A stretch of DNA of 64,000 bases from NCBI RefSeq assembly GCF_009467825.1, contig NZ_WIOK01000020.1, positions 1-64,000 on the forward strand. The letters are read 5' to 3'. A model generated the notes under the pieces. It was not told the origin of the DNA, did no database searches, and saw only the letters and a list, made by a program, of their open reading frames with translations. Position numbers and translations under genes: made by a program. Origin of the DNA: Cyclobacterium xiamenense (GTDB lineage Bacteria > Bacteroidota > Bacteroidia > Cytophagales > Cyclobacteriaceae). Shown here piece after piece: positions 1 to 8,993 of the stretch (positions within the stretch are counted from its first letter, which is position 1; the number at the start of each line of letters is the position of its first letter).

Positions 1-612
1 TTTATCAGTGCCACCAAATAGTGGAGATTCAAACTTTTCCGAATATTCGGGAAAAATAGCCGCATAAAAAAGGCTGCCCTTTTCGGACAGCCTCTTTTTG
101 TATTTCCTGTAAGCAAAAATATCCGGCAGCTGAAGAGATCGCTGCGCTGGCTGACCGAAATCCAGGCAATACGAAGCCAAATGCGTTACTGACAAGGGCA
201 AGATGTGAAGAAAGGCTTAGTATGTTCCCTGAACATTACGAGAGTAAACCCTTTATGAAAGACTGTCGGGGAAAGTTAGACCCACCAGAGAAAAGCTGTC
301 CACAATTCGGTATTATCTCCCTTGCTGAGCAACTCTTATCTAGGCAGGTTTGACCAATATATGAAGGGATTGAATTGGCCGCAAGTCAGAATATCCCTTT
401 TTGAAAGGTCTGGACAGAGGAATACCGCTTGTACCCACAATTCTGTAAAAGGGGTAAATATAGAAAATTTAATTTTTTATCTTTACACTAATCGATTGAC
501 TATACCGATTAACTTCAGACCGGCGATAGAAATTAATTATTTCTTGTGATGGTAATTATAGGGATTCTTGCGTAGTTAAGGAAGATATCAACAATTCAAA
601 TACCTGGAAAAT
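1..612. other. Intergenic / left-edge region without a supported gene
   Basis: Apart from the hairpin terminator near the left end, I see no convincing coding sequence here. A 75-codon open frame at 322-549 has no recognisable domain, no ribosome binding site and an unusual composition. The region becomes AT-rich toward 480-600, as expected for the promoter area of the PhoD-like gene that begins at 613. Confidence 0.5.
66..100. terminator. Rho-independent terminator, probably bidirectional
   Basis: The arms aggctgccc (71-79) and ggacagcct (85-93) pair with one mismatch. A run of A precedes the stem and a run of T follows it (95-99), so it could act in either direction. It probably ends a gene that lies to the left of the window. 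Confidence 0.75.
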
Positions 613-2070
613 ATGGCAGAAAACAGACGCTCATTTTTGACTAAGATCGGTTGGTTGACAGGGGGTTTGATCACGCCTGTAAATACGATTCGGGCCAGGG
701 TTCCTTTCAAATTGGCAAATGACCGGGTCTATTTCACCAATGGATTTAAAGTGATGGAAGTTTCCCAGAATGAAGCGATCATCTGGACCAGGTTATGCGC
801 CAATGAAAAACCCAATCCCCTCATCCACCTGAAAGAAAAACACAAAAGTCAGAATAACGAATACCCCATTGATTTTAATGAACAAATGCCAGTTGAGGAA
901 ATGGATGGAGGAGTGACCGGCTCAACGGGATGGGTAAGGGCAATTTTGGAAAACCAGAGGGATAAGCATGTATCAGACTGGCAGAAGGCAAGTTCCGATG
1001 GGGATTTTACTGTCAGTTTTCCCTTTACAGGTTTGAAATCCGCTACCGAATACAAGGTGCAGTTGGAGGGAAAAACGGAAAAAGGTAAAATCACGGCCCA
1101 CCAATCCGGATCCTTTAGGACAGCTGGTAGTGAAGAAAGGCCTTCTGAACTATTGCTCACCACCTCGACCTGCCAGTATTTTTGGAATTACGACGATAAA
1201 AACCGGGGCTTTAAAACCTATGATGCCATGCGTCAATTAAAACCCGATTTTTTCATTCATACAGGAGATTATGTGTACTACGACCGCATAGGTCCCATGG
1301 TGGATAACCTGGAAAAGGCCCGGCACAAATGGCATGCCATGGATGGCTGGCCTTCGTTGAAGGAATTTTACCAGCAGGTGCCCATCTACATGCTGAAGGA
1401 TGATCATGATCTTTTAAAGGATGATGTGTATCCGGATAGCAGCCCATTAGGTGAGTTTACCTTGGAGCAAGGGTTGAAAGTATGGCGTGAAAATGTACCA
1501 ATAAAAGATAAACCATACAGAACTTTCAGATGGGGAAAGGATTTACAGATTTGGCTGGTGGAAGGACGAGAGTTTCGGAGCCCAAGGGATTTTCAGGAAG
1601 GTGGCGATATAACCATCTGGGGAGACGAGCAGAAGCAGTGGTTTGTAGATACTATGGAGGATTCAGATTCGACTTTTAAATTACTATTTTCCCCTACGCC
1701 TGTGGTAGGGCCTGACAGAGAAAATAAGAGGGACAACCATGCCAATAAGTTATTTGAAGAAGAAGGCAATTGGTTAAGGCAATTTCTTTCCGGTAAAAAG
1801 GGTGTTTTTGTGGTCAATGGAGATCGGCATTGGCAATATTATTCCATTGATAAGGCCACCGGTTTGAGGGAATTTGGTGCAGGTCCCGTATCCGACGCTC
1901 AATCAGGAGGCTGGTCTCAAGATGATAAACGGCCTGAACACCAGTTTTTAAGGGTTAATGGAGGATTTCTGGGCATCAAAGTTTTCAGAATGGAAAACGT
2001 CCCGAAAATTGATTTCAGGCATTATGATGTAGAAGGAAATGTGATGAATCAGATAGTTTTTGAACGCTAA
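613..2070 (+). CDS. PhoD-like alkaline phosphatase/phosphodiesterase, Tat-exported
   Basis: This 485-residue protein has the layout of the PhoD family: an N-terminal beta-sandwich (about residues 40-170) followed by a metallophosphoesterase domain. Metal-site motifs are visible as HTGDYVYYD, KDDHDLLKDD and NGDRHWQYYS. The N-terminus carries a twin-arginine signal (NRRSFLTK), which is usual for PhoD enzymes that fold with their metals in the cytoplasm before export. The family cleaves phosphomonoesters or phosphodiesters in the periplasm; the substrate here is unknown. A close paralogue lies at 21420, with the same motifs and very similar spacing. The next gene downstream is a more distant PhoD relative. 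The start at 613 places the RR motif at residues 5-6, which is ideal for a Tat signal. Confidence 0.88.
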   Translation: MAENRRSFLTKIGWLTGGLITPVNTIRARVPFKLANDRVYFTNGFKVMEVSQNEAIIWTRLCANEKPNPLIHLKEKHKSQNNEYPIDFNEQMPVEEMDGGVTGSTGWVRAILENQRDKHVSDWQKASSDGDFTVSFPFTGLKSATEYKVQLEGKTEKGKITAHQSGSFRTAGSEERPSELLLTTSTCQYFWNYDDKNRGFKTYDAMRQLKPDFFIHTGDYVYYDRIGPMVDNLEKARHKWHAMDGWPSLKEFYQQVPIYMLKDDHDLLKDDVYPDSSPLGEFTLEQGLKVWRENVPIKDKPYRTFRWGKDLQIWLVEGREFRSPRDFQEGGDITIWGDEQKQWFVDTMEDSDSTFKLLFSPTPVVGPDRENKRDNHANKLFEEEGNWLRQFLSGKKGVFVVNGDRHWQYYSIDKATGLREFGAGPVSDAQSGGWSQDDKRPEHQFLRVNGGFLGIKVFRMENVPKIDFRHYDVEGNVMNQIVFER

Positions 2071-2251
2071 AGACTAGGAAACCTGAAGCTATTTGAGATC
2101 CAGGTTTAATAGAAAAGAAGAATATAATGAAATGGTTTTTAGGTATTTTAATCTCAATCTCAATTTTAATTTTAAAACGTTATCCCGTTATATGACGAAT
2201 CCCAACTACTTTATAGTTTACCAGGATCTGAGTAGAATTACCTATTTGAAA

Positions 2252-3724
2252 ATGGCTGTTATCGGCACTTTGCTGCTGTGCTTTGGACTGCCTTTTCAAA
2301 ATCATGCCCAGGATTTCGGCGAACAAGGTCATCCAATGAATAAAAACACGGATAGCAGGGAGATCCTTAACTATTGGGGCACTACTTCCGATGCTGATCA
2401 AAAATTTTATGAATCGGCTTATACCGTTTTATCATCGGGAAAAAATAGCTCCTATGCCGACCTTATGGAATCAACTTTATTTAATCAACTGGTTGAAAGT
2501 CAGGGAAGAAAAATTTTGGCTGGCCCCATGCTTGGCCAAATCAAATCCGATGGTGCTACAGTATGGGTTAGAACATTGGAACCGGCAAAGATTGAAGTGG
2601 AAATAGAAAAGGAAGATGGAATAGTTGTTTTTGGTCCGGCATATTCCAATTTTGAAACGGATTTATCTGTTGAAATAAGGATTGATGGGTTACAATCTTC
2701 CTCTCGCTACCCCTATCAACTAATAGTTAACGACAAGGATATTTCTCCCAGCACCGATCAAGTGATCAATACCGTGCCGGAATTGGGAACAAACCAAGAG
2801 GTTAAAATTGCCTTTGGTTCTTGTCCTCACCGTTGGGGCTTGGGAAATCACAACTTATTGGAACAGATCAGGAATAGGGGTAATCATGCCATGTTATTAT
2901 TGGGAGATATTGCGGTACAGGATCGAAATGATCATCTGGGTTTGCATCGTGCCGATTACCTGCTCAGGGATTTTTTGCCTGCCTGGAAACAATTCGCTTC
3001 AACCGTCCCCGTTTATGCTTCCTGGGATGATCACGATTATTTTGATAATGATAAAGCCGGAATTCCGGAGGGATATTCCGAAAAAGATCGGGATGCCGTT
3101 AGAAAAGTTTTCCAGGAATCCTGGGTGAATCCATCTTACGGTGATAAATCTTTAAACCAAGGAATTTTCACCCGGGATAGGATAGGACCATTTGATATTA
3201 TCATGACGGACAACCGATTTTTCAGGACCGGAGAAAAGGGGTCATTTTTGGGAAAGAGCCAGATGGATTGGTTAAAGGAACAGTTATTGGACTGTAAAGG
3301 ACCCTTTATTATTTTATCCTGCGGCACGATGTGGAGTGATTATGTATCCGGGGGTAAGGATTCCTGGGGAGTAAACGATCCCGAGGGAAGGGAGGAGATT
3401 TTTAGGTTTATTGAAGAAAACAAAATCGGTGGGGTGCTTTTGATATCCGGTGATCGACACGGTGCCCGTGGATTTACGATTCCCTGGAAATCCAACTTTG
3501 GATTCTATGAATTTGAAGCGGCAAGCCTGGGGGCAAGAGTTGGACCCCCGGCACAGGATCCTTCCTGGGATACCCAGTTGTACGGTATTGATGGGGAATT
3601 TGCCTTTGGTGAATTTACTTATCATCCTTCCAACGAGGATCCAGCTGTTACCTTCCGACTTGTTAGTGAAGATGGTAACTACCTATTTGAAAAAACCATA
3701 AATAAAGGTGAATTGACACCATGA
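2252..3724 (+). CDS. PhoD-like phosphatase family protein, secreted
   Basis: This is a second PhoD-family protein. A PhoD N-terminal sandwich is followed by a catalytic domain with FGSCPHRW, LLLGDIAVQDR, SWDDHDYFDND and SGDRHGARG motifs. It is divergent from the proteins at 613 and 21420. The frame is open from 2093, but the ATG at 2252 is preferred because it is followed at once by a hydrophobic segment ending in NHAQ, a reasonable Sec signal peptide. The longer version would add about 53 low-complexity residues rich in Asn and Phe. In another frame, an ATG at 2127 encodes a 22-residue signal-like peptide, so a frameshift or leader peptide near the start cannot be excluded. It probably acts on phosphate esters in the periplasm. 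Confidence 0.8.
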   Translation: MAVIGTLLLCFGLPFQNHAQDFGEQGHPMNKNTDSREILNYWGTTSDADQKFYESAYTVLSSGKNSSYADLMESTLFNQLVESQGRKILAGPMLGQIKSDGATVWVRTLEPAKIEVEIEKEDGIVVFGPAYSNFETDLSVEIRIDGLQSSSRYPYQLIVNDKDISPSTDQVINTVPELGTNQEVKIAFGSCPHRWGLGNHNLLEQIRNRGNHAMLLLGDIAVQDRNDHLGLHRADYLLRDFLPAWKQFASTVPVYASWDDHDYFDNDKAGIPEGYSEKDRDAVRKVFQESWVNPSYGDKSLNQGIFTRDRIGPFDIIMTDNRFFRTGEKGSFLGKSQMDWLKEQLLDCKGPFIILSCGTMWSDYVSGGKDSWGVNDPEGREEIFRFIEENKIGGVLLISGDRHGARGFTIPWKSNFGFYEFEAASLGARVGPPAQDPSWDTQLYGIDGEFAFGEFTYHPSNEDPAVTFRLVSEDGNYLFEKTINKGELTP

Positions 3725-3921
3725 TGATCAAAATAATTCTTGGTCGATGTCGACTCTATTTAAAACAACATCAAGTTATGTTAAAATAAAAATTTTTTAC
3801 CCATCACCTTTTTTCAAAAAAGCAAATCTAGCATGAAGTAATTCCATTTTATTACTACTCAAAAAAGTTCTAAATTAGGGAAAAATGGAAATTTAACACT
3901 ACACCCAAAAGCCTTTTTTGC

Positions 3922-5385
3922 ATGAAAAGCATTTACCCGTTTTGGATTATGCTGCCTGGGTTTATCTTGATTTTGCTGCTTTATTCGTCGTTCGAGGTAA
4001 ACCGTAAGAGGTCAGAGAAACCCAACATCATCCTAATCAACGTCGACGATCTGGGATGGAAAGACCTGGGCTTTATGGGAAGCGCCTACTACGAAACCAC
4101 AAATCTGGATGCATTGGCAGGGCAAGGCATGGTTTTTTACCATGCCTATGCCGCCGCTGCCAATTGTGCACCCAGTAGGGCCTGCATGATGAGCGGTAGG
4201 AATACACCCAGCCACGGGGTCTATACGGTGGACAATTCGGAAAGGGGCCATCCAAAAACCCGCCAACTTATCCCAACCCCCAACCGGCATTTTCTGCCCG
4301 ATTCGATCTATACCCTGGCGATGATGCTACGGGATCATGGGTATGTAAACGGTACTTTTGGGAAGTGGCACATCAACGAAGATCCGCTGCAGGCGGGTTT
4401 TCACGTAAACGTGGGCGGCAGCCATCGGGGCAATCCCGGGAGCGGCGGGTATGTTAGCCCCTACAAGATCGATTTTATCGAAAACGGTCCGGAAGGAGAA
4501 TACCTGACCGACCGCCTGACTGACGAAGCCATACGCTTTGTTAAGGCAAACAAAGAAAGCCCCTTTTTCCTGTACCTGCCGTTTTATTCGGTACATACGC
4601 CCATCATGGGAAAGCAGGAACTGATCGCAGCCTTTGCCGATAAGCCCGGAACGAATGGCCAGGACCGGGCTGATTATGCAGCCATGGTGGCCTCGGTGGA
4701 TCAGAATGTGGGGAGATTGCTGGCGGTTTTGGACGAACTCAAGCTGGCAGACAATACGCTGGTGATTTTCACATCCGATAACGGAGGCATCCGGGATATT
4801 TCCTACCAGTCGCCCCTGCGCGCAGGAAAGGGTTCCTACTACGAGGGCGGTATCCGTGTTCCGTTGGTCATCCGCTGGCCTGGCAAGGTGCAGGCGGGAA
4901 GCAAGACGGATGTTCCGGTGACGAACATGGACATTTATCCCACCCTAAAAAACATCATCGGAGCTAAAATACCAGACCATAGACAGTTGGAGGGTAGGGA
5001 CCTTGCGCCCCTTTTTCGCAACCAACCGCTGGAGGAGCGAGCGCTGTTTTGGCACTTTCCCATCTACCTTCAGGCGTACAATCCCAAAGAAGACGGCGGA
5101 AAGGATCCCCTGTTCCGAACACGACCCGGGTCTGTCATTCGGAAGGGAAAATGGAAGTTGCACCACTATTTTGAACAAAATGACTACGAACTCTACGATC
5201 TGGAAAAAGATCCGGGGGAAACAACGAACCTGGCGGAAAGTCAACCAGCAATCCGGGATCGAATGATTCAATTGCTCGATGATTGGCGGGAGCAGGTCAA
5301 CGCACCCGTTCCGGATCAGGCAAATCCACGTTACGATAAGGAATTTGAAACCAACCTAATAAAATCAAAATTGGATGAAGATTAA
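3922..5385 (+). CDS. Type I sulfatase (arylsulfatase family)
   Basis: This 487-residue alkaline-phosphatase-fold sulfatase hydrolyses sulfate esters, most likely on sugars, after conversion of a cysteine to formylglycine. The maturation motif is CAPSR with the cysteine at residue 82. Metal-binding aspartates appear as VDD at residues 41-43 and as SDNGG in the second half, and GKWHIN supplies the conserved lysine and histidine. The N-terminus is a hydrophobic segment without a clear lipobox, so it is either a signal peptide or a membrane anchor. It is the first gene of a four-sulfatase tandem and its stop overlaps the next start by 11 bases, indicating translational coupling. The exact sulfated sugar cannot be read from the sequence. 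Confidence 0.93.
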   Translation: MKSIYPFWIMLPGFILILLLYSSFEVNRKRSEKPNIILINVDDLGWKDLGFMGSAYYETTNLDALAGQGMVFYHAYAAAANCAPSRACMMSGRNTPSHGVYTVDNSERGHPKTRQLIPTPNRHFLPDSIYTLAMMLRDHGYVNGTFGKWHINEDPLQAGFHVNVGGSHRGNPGSGGYVSPYKIDFIENGPEGEYLTDRLTDEAIRFVKANKESPFFLYLPFYSVHTPIMGKQELIAAFADKPGTNGQDRADYAAMVASVDQNVGRLLAVLDELKLADNTLVIFTSDNGGIRDISYQSPLRAGKGSYYEGGIRVPLVIRWPGKVQAGSKTDVPVTNMDIYPTLKNIIGAKIPDHRQLEGRDLAPLFRNQPLEERALFWHFPIYLQAYNPKEDGGKDPLFRTRPGSVIRKGKWKLHHYFEQNDYELYDLEKDPGETTNLAESQPAIRDRMIQLLDDWREQVNAPVPDQANPRYDKEFETNLIKSKLDED

Positions 5386-7429
5386 ATGGATTGTATGTTC
5401 AGCGCTGACACTGTTGTCCCTGTTTCAGCCAAACCGCATTTTTGGGTTTAGTCCGGCAGATAAAAAGCCCAACATTATTTTTATCCTTACCGATGATTTG
5501 GGATACGGTGACCTGGGCGTCTTGTTTCAGAATCAACGAAAAGCCGAAGGGAAACCGTATCACCAAACTCCAAACCTGGATAAGATGGCGCAAGAGGGAA
5601 TGATACTGAGCCGGCATTACGTGCCCGCGCCGGTATGTGCGCCTTCCCGGGCAACGCTATTGCTCGGCTTGCATCAAGGGCATGCCGCTATTAGAAATAA
5701 CCAATTTGATAAAGCACTCCCCGCCAACCACAATCTCGCCACCGTCCTAAAAGAGGCCGGTTACGCAACCGCATTGATTGGTAAGTACGGACTTCAGGGG
5801 CAGGAGGGAGACAGTCCTTCGAGCTGGGAAGCGTATCCGACGAAGCGTGGATTCGACTATTTCTTCGGATATGTTCGTCACCGTGACGGCCACAATCACT
5901 ATCCGGCACACGATGTGGCAAGTCGCGGGCCCATGGAACTCTACGATGGCAACCAGGAGATATCTGCTGCACTGGCAGGCTGTTATACCACCGATTTGTT
6001 TACCGCACGGGCAAAGAAATACATTCAAGACCATAAAACTGGCAATCCGGAACAACCGTTTTTTATGTACCTGGCCTACGACACGCCCCATGCAGGTCTG
6101 GAAATACCCAGCATGCCCTATCCTTCCGGGGGAGGTACGAGCGGAGGCGTGCAGTATCTGGGAGAAAAAGGCAATTTTATCAATACAGCCAACGGAGAAA
6201 TAAACAGCTTTATCCATCCCGAGTACCGCAAGGAAGAATGGCCGGAAGTGCAGCGACGCTTTGCCAGCATGGTTCGGCGCATTGACGACGCAGTAGGCGA
6301 TCTGATTCACTTATTGCAAGACCTGAATATCGACGAGGAAACACTGATCGTCTTTACCTCGGATAACGGTCCGCACCTGGAATCCTACGGATACGGGGAC
6401 TATGCGCCTACCTTTTTCGAAAGTTATGGGGAAATGGACGGTACCAAACGGGATACCTGGGAAGGAGGAATTCGGGTTCCGGCACTTGTGCGCTGGCCGG
6501 GAAGCATACAGGCCGGCTCCAGAAATGATTCCCCGTCCGGTTTCCATGATTGGTTGCCCACCTTTGCCGAGTTAAGTGGTTTGCCCGCCCCGGCGAATAC
6601 AGATGGGCGTTCGCTTTGGCCCATTCTCTCCGGAAAGGAAACGGTGCATCCGGGCAAGGTGTACATCGAATACCAGGTCAATAACGCTACGTCTGATTAT
6701 GCGTCGTTTCTTGAATCCCGACGTGGGCAAAAGCGGGGAGAGATGCAGGTACTCTACCTAAACGGATACAAAGGCATCCGATACACTATTTTATCACATC
6801 AAGATGATTTCAGCATTTTTGATACCCAAACCGATCCTGGAGAAAGCAACGACCTCGCCGGAACGAACGACGAGTATGTTGCACTTCAACAAGAAATGAA
6901 AAATAGCGTGTTGCGCTGGCGAAGGGCGAATAGCTCCGCCGAACGCCCCTACGACAAGGAACCGGTTCCTGCATTGGACCTAAATGCGATTCCAGCTAGA
7001 GGGGTTCAGGTTGCCAGCTACGTAGGGGACTTCCCCTGGGTGCCGTTGATTAATACAGAAAATGAAATGCCAAAGGAGCTTGTCCTTTTGTCGCGCTTGC
7101 AGGACCATGTACCGAAAAAGGGTGCTGACGTACTGGTTTTCCAGGGGCTGCTAAAAGTTGAGCGAACCGGCACCTATGACATTAGCTTCCAAACCAACGG
7201 CGGACTGGTCATGCACGTTCACGAGGCCCTGGTGATTGATAATGACAACCCAAACCTGGCAACAGAATCCGGTAGTTCCCAGTTACTTTTGGAAGAAGGG
7301 TATCACCCAATCAAATGGGTGACCAAAAAGCCCAAGGATGCTGAAAACCTAACCCTCGAGCTGAAATGGTCTGGACCGGGTATTCAAGGCGAGCCTTTGC
7401 CCTTGTATCAACCTACTCTCCGCCACTAG
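5375..7429 (+). CDS. Type I sulfatase with PA14-like C-terminal domain
   Basis: This is a 684-residue sulfatase, about 200 residues longer than its neighbours. The catalytic part has TDDLGYGD near residue 40, CAPSR with cysteine 88 for formylglycine formation, GKYG in place of the common GKWH, and TSDNGPH. The C-terminal 150 residues form a beta-rich module with GTYDISFQTNGG and a late EEGYHPI segment. This pattern resembles PA14-type carbohydrate-binding domains, so the enzyme may bind its glycan substrate directly. A Sec signal peptide is predicted at residues 1-25. It overlaps the upstream sulfatase by 11 bases and the next sulfatase begins one base after its stop codon. The operon thus encodes several desulfating enzymes made together. 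Confidence 0.92.
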   Translation: MKIKWIVCSALTLLSLFQPNRIFGFSPADKKPNIIFILTDDLGYGDLGVLFQNQRKAEGKPYHQTPNLDKMAQEGMILSRHYVPAPVCAPSRATLLLGLHQGHAAIRNNQFDKALPANHNLATVLKEAGYATALIGKYGLQGQEGDSPSSWEAYPTKRGFDYFFGYVRHRDGHNHYPAHDVASRGPMELYDGNQEISAALAGCYTTDLFTARAKKYIQDHKTGNPEQPFFMYLAYDTPHAGLEIPSMPYPSGGGTSGGVQYLGEKGNFINTANGEINSFIHPEYRKEEWPEVQRRFASMVRRIDDAVGDLIHLLQDLNIDEETLIVFTSDNGPHLESYGYGDYAPTFFESYGEMDGTKRDTWEGGIRVPALVRWPGSIQAGSRNDSPSGFHDWLPTFAELSGLPAPANTDGRSLWPILSGKETVHPGKVYIEYQVNNATSDYASFLESRRGQKRGEMQVLYLNGYKGIRYTILSHQDDFSIFDTQTDPGESNDLAGTNDEYVALQQEMKNSVLRWRRANSSAERPYDKEPVPALDLNAIPARGVQVASYVGDFPWVPLINTENEMPKELVLLSRLQDHVPKKGADVLVFQGLLKVERTGTYDISFQTNGGLVMHVHEALVIDNDNPNLATESGSSQLLLEEGYHPIKWVTKKPKDAENLTLELKWSGPGIQGEPLPLYQPTLRH

Positions 7430-7430
7430 T

Positions 7431-8855
7431 ATGCGCAACCTTTTAACTATATGGGTACCGTATCCGCTGCTGTTTTCTGGGTTTACCCTTCTGGCGTTAG
7501 CCCTTTCCTGCCAGCAAAAGGCAGATCCTTTGAAGACAAGGCCAAACATCATCTACATCATGGCAGATGATTTGGGATACGGAGATGTGGGCTTCAATGG
7601 TCAAGAACACATACAAACGCCACGCATCGATCAGTTGGCATCCGAAGGAATGGTTTTCACCCAACATTATGCGGGATCAACGGTTTGCGGTCCCTCGCGG
7701 TCCGTCCTGTTAACCGGGCAGCATACGGGTAGAACGCGGGTAAGAGGCAACCCTACCTGGACCCGGAGCGGGCAACCCGTAGACTTGCTACCTCAGGACG
7801 TGACGGTAGCCGAAGAACTGAAACGAGCCGGTTATGTCAATGGCATCGTCGGAAAATGGGGTATGGATGAAACGTTTACCACAGCACATCCCCTGGACCA
7901 GGGATTTGACTATTTTTATGGGTATAGAACCCATGTGGAGGCTCACCACTATTATCCGGAATTTTTGTGGCGCAATAAGGAGAAAGTATTGCTAGAAGGG
8001 AATGTGCCGGATCAAAAAATAGGGGCGTATTCCCACGACCTGATTACCGAAGAATCCCTGAAATTCATCGAAGCCAACCAGGACACCTCCTTCTTTCTGA
8101 TGCTGTCCTATACCCTGCCTCATTACGAACTGACCGTGCCCGAAGATTCTAAAAAACCCTATCTGAATAGGGATTGGCCAAAAAGGGAAATGAAACCCGG
8201 CCATTATTACCACGACGAAGCGGGGAATGTGACCTACGCGGGAATGGTTTCCAGACTAGACCGCGATGTGGGTCGGGTAATGGATTTGCTGGATGAATTG
8301 GAGCTGGCGGAAAACACCCTGGTGATTTTTACCAGTGATAACGGGCCCGTTTATGACAATGGTTTTTTTAAAAGCAATGGAGGCTTGCGCGGTATGAAAA
8401 GGGATTTGTACGAAGGTGGCATTCGGGTTCCCTTCGTTGCCCGATGGAAGGACACCATACGGGCAGGTTCCGTATCCAACCACGTTTCCGCATTTTGGGA
8501 TTTTCTTCCCACTGCATGCGAATTGGCAGGGTTGGAACCGGAGGCACCTACCACCGGACTATCCTATTTACCCAGCCTGCTGGGTGATACGGACAACCAA
8601 TCGGAACACGAATACCTTTACTGGGAATTCAACGAGGCGAAAGGTCCCATGCAGGCCGTACGAAGCGGTGCCTGGAAAGTGGTGAAACAGTTTCAGAAAC
8701 CGCCAGAGTTGTACCATTTGGAAAGCGACCCCCGAGAAACCCGAAATTTGGTCCAAGAAAAACCGGAAGTTTTGAGACGCTTAAATGAATTGCTGCAAAC
8801 TGCCCGGACGCCCCACGAAGAATTCCCTCTGGAAAGAATCGACCGAAATAAGTAG
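7431..8855 (+). CDS. Type I sulfatase, predicted lipoprotein
   Basis: This 474-residue sulfatase has a lipoprotein signal ending in LALSC (cysteine 27), so it is probably anchored to a membrane leaflet facing the periplasm or cell surface. Catalytic motifs are ADDLGYGD near residue 45, CGPSR with cysteine 86, GKWGMDE and TSDNGP. The family hydrolyses sulfate esters using formylglycine. It begins one base after the stop of the PA14-type sulfatase and is followed after 138 bases by another sulfatase. That gap contains a possible -7 box, so the fourth gene may have its own promoter. Confidence 0.93.
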   Translation: MRNLLTIWVPYPLLFSGFTLLALALSCQQKADPLKTRPNIIYIMADDLGYGDVGFNGQEHIQTPRIDQLASEGMVFTQHYAGSTVCGPSRSVLLTGQHTGRTRVRGNPTWTRSGQPVDLLPQDVTVAEELKRAGYVNGIVGKWGMDETFTTAHPLDQGFDYFYGYRTHVEAHHYYPEFLWRNKEKVLLEGNVPDQKIGAYSHDLITEESLKFIEANQDTSFFLMLSYTLPHYELTVPEDSKKPYLNRDWPKREMKPGHYYHDEAGNVTYAGMVSRLDRDVGRVMDLLDELELAENTLVIFTSDNGPVYDNGFFKSNGGLRGMKRDLYEGGIRVPFVARWKDTIRAGSVSNHVSAFWDFLPTACELAGLEPEAPTTGLSYLPSLLGDTDNQSEHEYLYWEFNEAKGPMQAVRSGAWKVVKQFQKPPELYHLESDPRETRNLVQEKPEVLRRLNELLQTARTPHEEFPLERIDRNK

Positions 8856-8892
8856 TGAATGATTGGGTGCTTCCGGGAGTTCCTGGCTAAAT

Positions 8893-8929
8893 TTTGAGGG
8901 TTTAATTCCGGATTAGTTTGATATCTTTC
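8893..8929 (+). promoter_or_regulatory. Possible Bacteroidota-type promoter
   Basis: TATCTTTC at 8922-8929 matches the TAnnTTTG -7 consensus in seven of eight positions. TTTG at 8893-8896 is a candidate -33 element, but the spacing of 25 is longer than usual. It would drive the sulfatase at 8994. Confidence 0.3.
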
Positions 8930-8993
8930 CTAAAAAAATGGTTAAATTGATGCGTCAATTTCCATAGAACCAAAACAAAATAACGATCGTTGA

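Noticed and set aside
322-549. 75-codon open frame near the left edge
   Set aside because: No domain, signal or ribosome binding site, and composition unlike the confirmed genes.
5747-6310. 187-codon antisense frame inside the PA14-type sulfatase
   Set aside because: Lies wholly opposite a strongly supported sulfatase and has no recognisable motif.
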